Positions 17,064-24,686 of a stretch of DNA of 64,000 nucleotides are shown in pieces (the stretch's first letter is position 1; every line of letters begins with the position of its first letter). Source of the stretch: Pseudarthrobacter sulfonivorans. GTDB taxonomy: Bacteria; Actinomycetota; Actinomycetes; Actinomycetales; Micrococcaceae. The DNA lies in NCBI RefSeq assembly GCF_001484605.1, contig NZ_CP013747.1, forward strand, positions 3,286,001 to 3,350,000, in the 5' to 3' direction. The notes under the pieces are model-generated. The model saw only the letters and a list, made by a program, of their open reading frames with translations. It had not been told where the DNA came from and ran no database searches. The translations under genes were made by a program, and so were the position numbers.

Positions 17064-17825
17064 TCAGGGCTGGACCTGCTGCAACTGCTCGAATAGCTCG
17101 GGCGGGATGGCGTAGATGAAGATGACCGCCAGCAGGTTCTTCGCCGCGTGCACAAAGTAGGAGAACATCAGGTTCTTCCCGGTCCACACGTAGACAAACA
17201 CCAGCGTGCCGCCCATGGCCAGATAGGGGAGCAACGCACTGAGCGTTATGGCTTCCTGGCCTGCGATATGGATGCCGGCAAAGAGGACCACAGAGAGGGC
17301 ACAGCACAGCCAGATGTTGAGCCGGCGGCTGAGCTTACCGATCAGCAGGTGCCGGAAGATGTACTCCTCCACAAACGGGCCCACCACCACCAGGACCGGC
17401 ACCATCAGCCAGGCAGGGACCTGTTGCATGAGCGCCTGCAGTCCGGCTTGGTTTGCCGACGTCTCCACTCCGCCGCCGGCCGACACCACCACGGCCGTGA
17501 GGATCATCATGGCCACCACCGCCGCGGGCACCATCAGCAGCGTGAACCACGGACGGGTGGCCAGCACGCGCAGGTCCCGGGCCACCACCCGGCGGGCGGC
17601 GGCCAGCGCCAGGATCCCGATCGAGCCGTAGAAGATGAGGTTCACGGCGTACGACGCCGCGGCCGGGCTGGGGGCAAGCTGGCTTATAAACGGGACCAGC
17701 AGTTCCCCGGCCACGGCGAAGAGCCCGGCCGCGGCCACATAGAGGCCGACGGCGGTGAAATCAAGGGCGGAAAACCGGTAAAGCTCGGGCTGCGGCGCGG
17801 GTGGTTTCCGGTGTGTGATGGCCAT
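17064..17825 (-). CDS. CPBP-family intramembrane glutamic endopeptidase
   Basis: The 253-residue polytopic protein has the CPBP (CAAX protease/ABI) signatures. Motif 1 is FVEEYIFRHLL with the paired glutamates and arginine. Motif 2 is the FAGIH segment with a conserved His in the following helix. A third His occurs in YFVHAAKN near the end. Seven or eight membrane helices are predicted. In bacteria these proteins often have protease or immunity-like roles; the substrate here is unknown. On the minus strand TAGGCT lies 6 nt upstream of the ATG, suggesting a leaderless mRNA. It is isolated, with dispersed palindromes on both sides. Confidence 0.85.
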   Translation of the reverse strand: MAITHRKPPAPQPELYRFSALDFTAVGLYVAAAGLFAVAGELLVPFISQLAPSPAAASYAVNLIFYGSIGILALAAARRVVARDLRVLATRPWFTLLMVPAAVVAMMILTAVVVSAGGGVETSANQAGLQALMQQVPAWLMVPVLVVVGPFVEEYIFRHLLIGKLSRRLNIWLCCALSVVLFAGIHIAGQEAITLSALLPYLAMGGTLVFVYVWTGKNLMFSYFVHAAKNLLAVIFIYAIPPELFEQLQQVQP

Positions 17826-17855
17826 GTCTTCAGCCTAGCTCCCCCTTTCCCACCC

Positions 17856-17916
17856 GTTGAGCTATCACTTTTGGTCCCCAAGCCGGGGGCAAAGCGACCA
17901 AAAGTGATAGAGCAAC
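17856..17916. repeat. Palindromic repeat family B, copy 1 (61 bp)
   Basis: GTTGAGCTATCACTTTTGGT pairs with ACCAAAAGTGATAGAGCAAC; flanking CCC/GGG extends the stem to 17853-17919. Copies of the same length lie at 39313-39373 and 56639-56699. Here it is in the divergent gap between the CPBP gene and the metal importer. Confidence 0.9.
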
Positions 17917-17977
17917 GGGCTGGTGCGGGTGGGCGTCACATTGCGGGGCCAGATCGGCGTCGCGTAGAATGTTCGGT

Positions 17978-18976
17978 ATGCCTAAATTTTTGTTTCGGCG
18001 CGCCAAAGTCGCCGCCCGAACCCTCGCCCGGGGAACGGCGGCGTTCCGCGCTGCCGGCGCCGCCGCCGTCGTCCTTCTGTCCCTCTCCCTTACCGCGTGC
18101 GGGGGTGCGGCGTCAGGCAACAGTGACAGTGACAAGCCCGTGGTCCTGACCACCTTCACGGTGCTGGCCGACGTCGCCCGGAACGTTGCGGGGGACAAGC
18201 TCACGGTGGAGTCCATCACCAAGGCAGGCGCCGAAATCCACGGCTACGAACCCACCCCCGGCGACATCCGCAAGGCAGCCAAGGCGGACCTCATCTTGGA
18301 CAACGGACTGAACCTCGAGGCCTGGTTTGGGCAGTTCGTGGAGGGCCTGGACGTGCCGCACGCCGTGGTCAGTGACGGTGTGGAGGTCATGTCCATCAGC
18401 GAGGACTCCTACCAGGGCAAACCGAACCCGCATGCGTGGATGTCACCCGTGAACGTGCAGATCTATGTGGACAACATGGTGACGGCGTTCAGCAAGCTTG
18501 ACCCGGAGAACGCCGCGGTATTCCAAGCCAACGGTGACGCGTATAAGGCCGAACTGCAGGGTGTGCAGGACGAGATGAAGGCAAGCCTCGCCGGCCTCCC
18601 GGAGAACCAGCGCGCCCTGGTGACCTGCGAAGGCGCCTTCTCCTACCTTGCCCGCGATGCAGGGCTCAAAGAGGTCTACATCTGGGCGGTCAACGCCGAA
18701 CAGCAGGCCACGCCGCAGCAGATCACCCGGGCCATCGAGTACGTCAAGGCCAACCAGGTTCCCGCGGTGTTCTGTGAATCCACGGTGTCCGATGCCCCCA
18801 TGCAGCAGGTGGTGGGCGCCACCGGAGCGAAGTTCGGCGGCACCCTTTACGTGGATTCGCTGTCCGAAGCCGACGGTCCCGTACCCACTTACCTGGACCT
18901 GATCAGGCACGACGCCGATGTCATCACCAAGGCCCTGGCCGGCACTTCCACCGGGGCCCCAGCAGGGGCGAAGTAA
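17978..18976 (+). CDS. Zinc/manganese ABC transporter substrate-binding lipoprotein
   Basis: This is a cluster A-I (TroA/ZnuA-type) metal receptor anchored outside the membrane. A signal peptide ends in the lipobox LTAC-G. Candidate metal ligands are the His in EIHGYEP, the His in NPHAWMSP, the Glu in CEGAFSYL and the Asp in YVDSLSE, a His-His-Glu-Asp set seen in Mn/Zn receptors. No His-rich loop is present, so Zn and Mn cannot be told apart. An ATG at 17969 exists, but a TAGAAT -10 box (17965-17970) with TTGCGG 18 nt upstream overlaps it. The ATG at 17978 is therefore the likely leaderless start. The TAA overlaps the ATPase ATG. Confidence 0.88.
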   Translation: MPKFLFRRAKVAARTLARGTAAFRAAGAAAVVLLSLSLTACGGAASGNSDSDKPVVLTTFTVLADVARNVAGDKLTVESITKAGAEIHGYEPTPGDIRKAAKADLILDNGLNLEAWFGQFVEGLDVPHAVVSDGVEVMSISEDSYQGKPNPHAWMSPVNVQIYVDNMVTAFSKLDPENAAVFQANGDAYKAELQGVQDEMKASLAGLPENQRALVTCEGAFSYLARDAGLKEVYIWAVNAEQQATPQQITRAIEYVKANQVPAVFCESTVSDAPMQQVVGATGAKFGGTLYVDSLSEADGPVPTYLDLIRHDADVITKALAGTSTGAPAGAK

Positions 18977-19752
18977 TGAGTTCCCCGGCCATCCTCGTTG
19001 AAAACGTCACCGTCCACTACGGCGAGGTCCTGGCGCTCGATTCCGCCTCGCTCACCGTGGACGCCGCCCGGATCTGCGGCCTGATCGGCATGAACGGTTC
19101 CGGGAAATCCACACTGTTCAAGGTGATCATGGGAATGATCAAGCCCGACGCCGGCCGCGTGCTGATCGGCGGACAGCCACCCACCAGGGCGCGCAAGGAG
19201 GGTGGGATCGGCTACGTGCCGCAAAGCGAGGATGTGGACTGGCAGTTCCCGCTGTCCGTCCGCGATGTGGTGATGATGGGCCGCTATGGGCACCAGGGCT
19301 TCACCCGGCGCCCCTCCAAGGCGGACCGCGCCGCCGTCGATCTGGCGCTGGACCGTGTGGAACTGGGCGAGTACGCTGAGCGGCAGATCGGGCAGCTGTC
19401 CGGCGGGCAGAAGAAGCGTGCCTTTGTGGCCCGCGGCATCGCCCAGGGTGCCACCATGATGCTCCTGGACGAACCGTTCGCCGGCGTGGACAAGCGCTCC
19501 GAGGCCACCATCACCCGGCTGCTGCGCGAGCTCGCCTCCGACGGCTGCACCATCCTGATCTCCACCCACGACCTGCACGCGCTGCCCAACCTGTGCGACG
19601 AAGCCGTGCTGCTCATGCGCCGGGTCCTGATGCACGGCGCCCCGGAACTCGTGCTCCAGCCGGAGAACCTCGCCATGGCGTTCGGCCTGGATGTGCTGAA
19701 CCGCGATGTCCCGGAACCTGCCCACCCCGCCACCACCGAGAGCAGGGGCTGA
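18976..19752 (+). CDS. Metal ABC transporter ATP-binding protein
   Basis: The 258-residue nucleotide-binding subunit of the Zn/Mn importer shows Walker A GMNGSGKST, Q-loop YVPQSE, signature LSGGQKKRAF, Walker B MMLLDEPFAG and the switch His in ISTHDLHAL. The DVDW segment after the Q-loop is typical of the manganese/zinc transporter group. The ATG overlaps the stop of the receptor gene (TAATG), and the permease follows 3 bp later, so all three subunits come from one transcript. Confidence 0.93.
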   Translation: MSSPAILVENVTVHYGEVLALDSASLTVDAARICGLIGMNGSGKSTLFKVIMGMIKPDAGRVLIGGQPPTRARKEGGIGYVPQSEDVDWQFPLSVRDVVMMGRYGHQGFTRRPSKADRAAVDLALDRVELGEYAERQIGQLSGGQKKRAFVARGIAQGATMMLLDEPFAGVDKRSEATITRLLRELASDGCTILISTHDLHALPNLCDEAVLLMRRVLMHGAPELVLQPENLAMAFGLDVLNRDVPEPAHPATTESRG

Positions 19753-19755
19753 CCC

Positions 19756-20634
19756 ATGGACCTCCTCGACATCCTGCTCGAACCGCTGAGCTACGACTTT
19801 ATGGTCCGCGCCATCGTCACCACCGCGCTCGCCGCCGTTGTCTGTGCTGTCCTCAGCTGCTGGCTGGTGCTGATCGGCTGGTCCCTGATGGGCGACGCCG
19901 TCTCCCACGCCGTGCTGCCCGGCGTTGTGTTGGCCTACATTGTTGGCGCCCCGTTTGCGCTCGGTGCGCTGGTGTTCGCGCTGATCGCGGTGACCCTGAT
20001 CGGCGTCGTCCGCAACACCAGCCGCGTGAAGGAGGACGCCGCCATCGGCATTGTGTTCACCTCGCTGTTTGCCCTTGGCCTGGTGCTGATCTCGGTCACG
20101 CCCAGCCAGACGGACCTGAACCACATCATCTTCGGCAACCTCCTGGGCGTCAGCATCCCGGACCTGATCCAGGTGCTGGTGCTCGGCGTCGTCGCCTTCG
20201 TCATCCTGATCCTGAAGCGCCGCGACCTGACCCTCTACGCGTTCGACCCCACCCACGCCCACGCGATCGGGCTCTCCCCGAAACGGCTGGGGGCGCTGCT
20301 GATGGGGTTGCTGGCGCTGACGTCGGTGGTGGCGCTGCAGACCGTGGGTGTGGTGCTGGTGGTGGCCATGCTCATCATCCCCGGCGCCACGGCCTACCTG
20401 CTCACGGACCGCTTCAACCGGATGCTGGTCATCGCCCCGGTGATTTCAGCGGTGTGCTCCATCGCCGGCATCTACTTCAGCTACTACCTGGACACGGCTT
20501 CGGGCGCCATGGTGGTGCTCACGCAGGGTGTGGTGTTCGCCGCCGTCTACCTGTTCAGCCCCCGGCAGGGACTGATCGGCACCCGGCTGGCGAAGGCCCG
20601 CCGCAGGAAGGCCGCCGCGCTTCTGGTTGGCTAG
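19756..20634 (+). CDS. Metal ABC transporter permease
   Basis: The 292-residue permease belongs to the ABC-3 (ZnuB/MntB) family: eight or nine membrane helices, the GWSLMGDAVSHAVLPGVVLA motif near the start, and an LKRRDLTLYAFDP cytoplasmic segment that contacts the ATPase. It completes the importer begun at 17978. It ends just before palindrome A2, which lies between it and the convergent DUF4097 gene. Confidence 0.92.
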   Translation: MDLLDILLEPLSYDFMVRAIVTTALAAVVCAVLSCWLVLIGWSLMGDAVSHAVLPGVVLAYIVGAPFALGALVFALIAVTLIGVVRNTSRVKEDAAIGIVFTSLFALGLVLISVTPSQTDLNHIIFGNLLGVSIPDLIQVLVLGVVAFVILILKRRDLTLYAFDPTHAHAIGLSPKRLGALLMGLLALTSVVALQTVGVVLVVAMLIIPGATAYLLTDRFNRMLVIAPVISAVCSIAGIYFSYYLDTASGAMVVLTQGVVFAAVYLFSPRQGLIGTRLAKARRRKAAALLVG

Positions 20635-20650
20635 GCCCGGGAGTCCACAG

Positions 20651-20713
20651 CAACGCGGGGTCACTTACTGCCCGATTCGAGGGGCAACATGGGCGTTAAG
20701 TGACCCCGCGTTG
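20651..20713. repeat. Palindromic repeat family A, copy 2 (63 bp)
   Basis: The 16-bp arms are the same as in copy 1 (CAACGCGGGGTCACTT/AAGTGACCCCGCGTTG), with a different central ~30 bp that keeps GCCC and GGGCGT. It lies between the convergent permease and DUF4097 genes and could act as a bidirectional terminator. Confidence 0.92.
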
Positions 20714-20773
20714 TTCCTTTGCTGAGGTCTTGCCTATGTGGGTCCGACCTGGTGTGGTCTGACCTGGTGTGGT

Positions 20774-21649
20774 TTACCGGGTGGGAACGGGGGAGCGCCG
20801 CACGGTGATGTCGCCGTAGGCGCTGCGGGCGCGGATCTCCACTTTGGCGTCCGTCTCGCTTGGCCCGGTGGTGGCATCGAGTCCGTTGCGGACGCGACCG
20901 TACTTGGTGCTGAGGTCCAGCCATGCGGCGCTGCCTTCGCGGACGCCGATGGCCAACGAACCCGCGGCGGTCTGGAGGGTGAGGGTTCCGCGGGCCACCT
21001 CGCCAACGGTGATGTCGCCGTTGGAGGCCTTGATGGTGGTGGAGTCGCCGGCGCGTTCCAGGGAGACGTCCCCGTTAGCGGCACTGACCTTGAGTTCACC
21101 GGCGGCATCCACGATGTACGTGCTGCCGTTGCCGTTCTTGACGCTGGCGGTCCCGTTGATTTCCCGGATCCGAATCTTGCCCGAGCCGGTCTTGATTTCC
21201 GCCCGCCCCGCGACGCGTTCCACGGTCACGTCGCCCATGCCCGTGTGGACCCGGAGTTCCGTGGAGTGGTCGAGGTGGACGTGGCCCATGTCCGTCTTCA
21301 GTTCCGCGGAGCTGAATTCGCCCTCGCAGCGGAGATCGCCCATTCCGGACTTCAACTCCAGGCTGCAGCCGATGGGCACTTCAACTGCGATGTCCACGGC
21401 GCCGCCGTCGCTGAACCAGGTGTGGCGGCGCTGCGGACGCAGCCTTACCTGCAGGCGTCCATCCGTATAGTCCACGGTGGTCTGCTCCGCCGCCTTGATG
21501 TCCAGGGCCCGGGTTGCTTCGCGGGGCCGGACGTTGACCACGGTGTCGGTGCGGTTGCCGGCGACAACAAGAATGTCGGCACGGACGGACACGTCCACCA
21601 CGACGGCGATTGGTTGGGGGGTCTCGAAGGTTGTCATCAGCGTGCCCAT
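20774..21649 (-). CDS. DUF4097 beta-strand repeat protein
   Basis: The 291-residue protein is made of short repeated beta strands with regular Gly/Asp turns (GDLRCEG, GDVTVERV, GDVSLERA, GDITVGEV, GDITVRR). This is the DUF4097 right-handed beta-solenoid pattern, sometimes described as adhesin-like. There is no signal peptide or membrane segment, so it is probably cytoplasmic. Its start overlaps the end of the ribbon-helix-helix gene by 13 bp, so the two are a coupled pair. Function is unknown. Just downstream (about 20735-20773) a GACCTGGTGTGGT unit occurs twice in tandem. Confidence 0.8.
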   Translation of the reverse strand: MGTLMTTFETPQPIAVVVDVSVRADILVVAGNRTDTVVNVRPREATRALDIKAAEQTTVDYTDGRLQVRLRPQRRHTWFSDGGAVDIAVEVPIGCSLELKSGMGDLRCEGEFSSAELKTDMGHVHLDHSTELRVHTGMGDVTVERVAGRAEIKTGSGKIRIREINGTASVKNGNGSTYIVDAAGELKVSAANGDVSLERAGDSTTIKASNGDITVGEVARGTLTLQTAAGSLAIGVREGSAAWLDLSTKYGRVRNGLDATTGPSETDAKVEIRARSAYGDITVRRSPVPTR

Positions 21650-22152
21650 CCTGTGAAGTTCTGCTCGCCGGGATCGCGGCGAATGGTGCGGTGCGTGGAT
21701 TGGCTGCCGTTGAGGGCGTCCGCGACGGCCCGGATCAGCCAGGAGTTCACGGACAGGCCTTCAAGGCCGGCGGCCTCTTCAACCTGCTGCTTGAGGTGGT
21801 CCGGAAGGCGGAGCGTCGTGCGCGAGGTGCTGGCGCCGTCGAAGTCTTCCGGGGCCTGCCGGGCCGGCTGGCTGGACCGTTCCGTCACGGCTTCGAAGTC
21901 GCTGGCGGCGGGCGGGCTGGTGACCACAAACTCCGGATCGCGGCCCCGGAGCCGTACCTCCACCGACGCCGGGGCCAGCTCGAGGGTGATCTCGCTGGCG
22001 GCGTCGGAGAGGGCTTCGAGGAGGACGAGCCGGACGGTGGACTCAAGCGCGGCAGTGAGGCGTTCGCTGAGTTCCCGGGCCTCAGGGCCACCGGCTTCGG
22101 CGGCAACGCCCAGCTGATGCTGGACGGCGGATACGTATGGGTTGAGTTGCAT
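21637..22152 (-). CDS. Ribbon-helix-helix (HicB-antitoxin-like) DNA-binding protein
   Basis: The C-terminal ~45 residues (TTLRLPDHLKQQVEEAAG through SVNSWLIRAVADAL) form a ribbon-helix-helix DNA-binding domain like those of HicB-type antitoxins. The first ~110 residues are helical plus a small beta segment of unknown role. Total length is 171. No toxin gene is adjacent; the partner is the DUF4097 gene, so a repressor of a two-gene operon is more likely than a toxin-antitoxin system. A 30-bp palindromic operator overlaps its start codon, and a promoter is placed to give a leaderless mRNA, both consistent with autoregulation. Confidence 0.75.
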   Translation of the reverse strand: MQLNPYVSAVQHQLGVAAEAGGPEARELSERLTAALESTVRLVLLEALSDAASEITLELAPASVEVRLRGRDPEFVVTSPPAASDFEAVTERSSQPARQAPEDFDGASTSRTTLRLPDHLKQQVEEAAGLEGLSVNSWLIRAVADALNGSQSTHRTIRRDPGEQNFTGWAR

Positions 22153-22187
22153 GACACCATTCTGACGTCATATTGGTGTCACGTCAA
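22152..22187 (-). promoter_or_regulatory. Promoter and palindromic operator of the RHH/DUF4097 operon
   Basis: From 22152 to 22181 outer arms TGACACCA and TGGTGTCA flank a central TGACGTCA palindrome, with exact dyad symmetry at 22166/22167. On the minus strand TTGACG (22187-22182) and CAGAAT are 17 nt apart, and CAGAAT ends 6 nt before the ATG. The operator therefore covers the -10 and the start of the message. Further half sites (AATGGTGTCA at 22203, TGGTGTCC at 22217) lie upstream. Confidence 0.7.
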
Positions 22188-22373
22188 GACCTTCTGGCGA
22201 ATAATGGTGTCATCAGTGGTGTCCCGGCTTGACGCTGCGGCTTCCGGCGGGGAAGCTGGAGCGATGAAGTCCTGAGCAACAGCCCGGCAATGCCGGACTG
22301 TTCCCCCGAATCCAGGGCCGCCGTCGAGCAGCAGTTCCGGCGGCCACACTGCGGAATCTTGCGAGGACTTGTC

Positions 22374-24086
22374 TTGACTGAACACCTGAACCTTTCCGGC
22401 GTCTCCCACGGCTACGGCGACCGGCAATTGCTCGACGGAATCGGCCTGGTCATCACGGCCGGCGAGCATGTTGCCATCGTCGGTGAAAACGGTGCCGGCA
22501 AATCCACGCTGCTCCGGATCCTGGCCGGGCTGGAAGCGCCCGACGAAGGAACCGCGGTCAGTCACGGCCGCGCGGGCTACCTTGCCCAGACGCACGGTCT
22601 GCCCGAATCCTTCACCGTGGGAGCCGCCGTCGACGCTTCCCTGTCCTCGCTGCGCGCCCTCGAAGCCGAACTTGACCGGCTGGAGGCCGGCCTCGCCGAT
22701 GCCGAGGACGACGAGCTGGAAACCTACGGCCGGCTGCAGACCGAGTACCAGCTGCGCGAGGGCTACGCTGCGGAATCCCGTGTGGAGGCGGCGCTCGACC
22801 GGCTGGGCCTGGGCGGCCTGGACCGGAAGCGGACACTGGGATCGCTCTCCGGCGGCGAGCAGGAACGTGTGGCGCTGGCCTGCGTCCTGGCCGATCCGGC
22901 GGACATCCTGCTCCTGGACGAACCCACCAACCATCTCGATGCCCGCGGAACCGCCTGGCTGGAGGACCGGCTGGCCGCCCATCGCGGGACAGTGGTGGTG
23001 GTGTCCCACGACCGCGTGCTGCTCCGCAAGGTGGCCAGCACCGTGATTGAGGTTGATGCCGAGCGCCGTACCGTGACCCGCTACGGCAACGGCTACGACG
23101 GCTACCTCCGCGAGAAGGCCGCCGAACGCCAGCGCTGGGTCCAGCAGTACCACGAGTGGATCGACGCGATGGAGGCGGAGCAGCGGCAGGCGGACACCGT
23201 GACCGACAAGATGGGCTATGCCCGCAAGCGCGACAACGACAAGATGGGCTTCGACTTCAAGGCCGGCACCTGGCAGAAAGCGGCCACCAGCAAGGTCCGC
23301 AACGCGCAGGAACGGCTCCGCCGGCTGGAAGCCAGCCCCATTGACCGCCCGCCGGTGCCGCTGCGGCTTGCGGCGGAGCTGGCCGTGGAACCGGAGGCTC
23401 CTTCGGGTGCCTCCGTGGCCACCACCGCATCCGGGGACGACTCCCTCCTGGCGGCGTCGGCGGTCCTCGTGGCCCGCGGCGTCGCAGTTCCCGGCCGCCT
23501 GGGCGTCACTGATTTCGCGGCCGGCACGGGCGAGAAGATCCTCATCACCGGCCCGAACGGCGCCGGAAAATCCACCCTGCTCTCCGTGCTGGCGGGAACC
23601 CTGGAGCCCGCCGAAGGACTCGTTCACCGGCCTGCGCGGATCGGCTACCTGCAGCAGGAACTCGAACTGCCGCAACGGCCCACGCTCCGCCTGCTGCCGG
23701 CCTTCGCGGCGGGCCTCGGCGGCAACATTGACGAGCACGCCGAGGCACTCCTGCGCCTGGGGCTGTTCCGCACCAGCGAGTTCCACGTCCCGGTGGGTAG
23801 CCTGTCCGCGGGCCAGCAGCGCAGGCTTGCCTTGGCGCGGCTGCTGCTGGGCGGCTACGGCACACTGATTGTGGATGAACCCACTAACCACCTGGCGCCG
23901 GTCCTGGTGGAGCAGCTCGAAGAGGCGCTCGCCGGCTTCGCCGGGACCCTGGTCATGGTCAGCCACGACCGCGCCCTCCGGGACTGGTTTGCCCGTTGCG
24001 CGAAGAAGGGCGACACCTCGCGGACGGACGACGCCGGGCGCTGGATCCGGTACTCGATGGACAAGGGCGTGCTGGCTCCGGCCTGA
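22374..24086 (+). CDS. ABC-F family ATPase
   Basis: ABC-F proteins are soluble tandem ATPases that act on the ribosome, either in translation control or in protection from ribosome-targeting antibiotics. Both nucleotide-binding domains are intact: GENGAGKSTLL with LSGGEQERVALA and LLLDEPTNHLD in the first, GPNGAGKSTLL with LSAGQQRRLALA and LIVDEPTNHLA in the second. The linker between them (about 225-320) is charged and helical. The open frame could start at 22290, but the TTG at 22374 follows a GAGGA site by about 6 nt and begins right before the first domain, giving 570 residues. Which drug, if any, is unknown. It is divergent from the RHH gene. Confidence 0.88.
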   Translation: MTEHLNLSGVSHGYGDRQLLDGIGLVITAGEHVAIVGENGAGKSTLLRILAGLEAPDEGTAVSHGRAGYLAQTHGLPESFTVGAAVDASLSSLRALEAELDRLEAGLADAEDDELETYGRLQTEYQLREGYAAESRVEAALDRLGLGGLDRKRTLGSLSGGEQERVALACVLADPADILLLDEPTNHLDARGTAWLEDRLAAHRGTVVVVSHDRVLLRKVASTVIEVDAERRTVTRYGNGYDGYLREKAAERQRWVQQYHEWIDAMEAEQRQADTVTDKMGYARKRDNDKMGFDFKAGTWQKAATSKVRNAQERLRRLEASPIDRPPVPLRLAAELAVEPEAPSGASVATTASGDDSLLAASAVLVARGVAVPGRLGVTDFAAGTGEKILITGPNGAGKSTLLSVLAGTLEPAEGLVHRPARIGYLQQELELPQRPTLRLLPAFAAGLGGNIDEHAEALLRLGLFRTSEFHVPVGSLSAGQQRRLALARLLLGGYGTLIVDEPTNHLAPVLVEQLEEALAGFAGTLVMVSHDRALRDWFARCAKKGDTSRTDDAGRWIRYSMDKGVLAPA

Positions 24087-24338
24087 TGTAGTCGCAGGGC
24101 CCCCGGGCCGACGGAAATGCGTAACTATTAGCCTTCCCGCCGGCACGGACCCCTGGATTCCCGGCCTTCTTTGCTGTCGCAGCCGGCATAAGCCACGCAA
24201 TTGCGTTGGCGGAGCCAGCGCGGCCCGCAAACGGTGAGATTTGCGCAAAGGAAAAGTTACGCACCGACCGGCCGGCGGAAACATCGGCGGCCGAAGATAG
24301 GCCTATGCCAGTTTCCCGCCGGCCGAAAGGATCTGTCC

Positions 24339-24686
24339 GTGATCACCAAGAACCTTTTCCTGCAGGGCATCTTCCCTTTTGTGGGCACGGGGCTGGAAAA
24401 ACCCGTCCCCATCCACAGCGAGCTCTCGCACTACGTTCCGGACGGCGTCATCAACCAAACGCTCTACTTCCGGGGCGGCAATTCCAGCAGTGAACTCATC
24501 ACCGTGGTGCTGATGCGGAACGGCGTGCCCATGCGCTATTTCCCCATCGGCGCCAAGAGCGACGTCCATGTGCCGCTGCGGGTGGTGGAGGACATCGACG
24601 GCGGCTCGGTGGTGGAGCTCTATCTCGCCGCACCGGATGGTGTTGGGGGATCCGTGGTGGTGGACCTGGGCATGGTGGAACACTGA
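24339..24686 (+). CDS. Unknown small protein translationally coupled to nirB
   Basis: I do not recognise this 115-residue protein. It is predicted to be mostly beta, with no signal peptide, membrane segment or cysteines. Visible features are IPIGAK, a VHVPLRVVEDIDGGSVVELY segment and a Val/Gly-rich C-terminus. The start is the GTG at 24339, preceded by GAAAGGA; open frame upstream has no better start. Its TGA overlaps the nirB ATG (TGATG), so it is translated with nitrite reductase and may help its assembly or regulation. The 250 bp upstream contains no other gene and probably holds the nir promoter. Confidence 0.65.
   Translation: MITKNLFLQGIFPFVGTGLEKPVPIHSELSHYVPDGVINQTLYFRGGNSSSELITVVLMRNGVPMRYFPIGAKSDVHVPLRVVEDIDGGSVVELYLAAPDGVGGSVVVDLGMVEH

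Noticed and set aside
17969-17977. ATG at 17969 as start of the metal-binding lipoprotein
   Set aside because: It overlaps the TAGAAT -10 element, so the message would begin downstream of it; the ATG at 17978 fits better.
21637-22152. A HicAB-type toxin-antitoxin system
   Set aside because: The DNA-binding domain resembles HicB-type antitoxins, but no HicA-like toxin frame is adjacent; the partner is a DUF4097 protein.
24087-24338. GlnR-type operator upstream of the nir genes
   Set aside because: GTAAC and GTTAC words occur, but not with the spacing of a GlnR site; I could not support a specific regulator.
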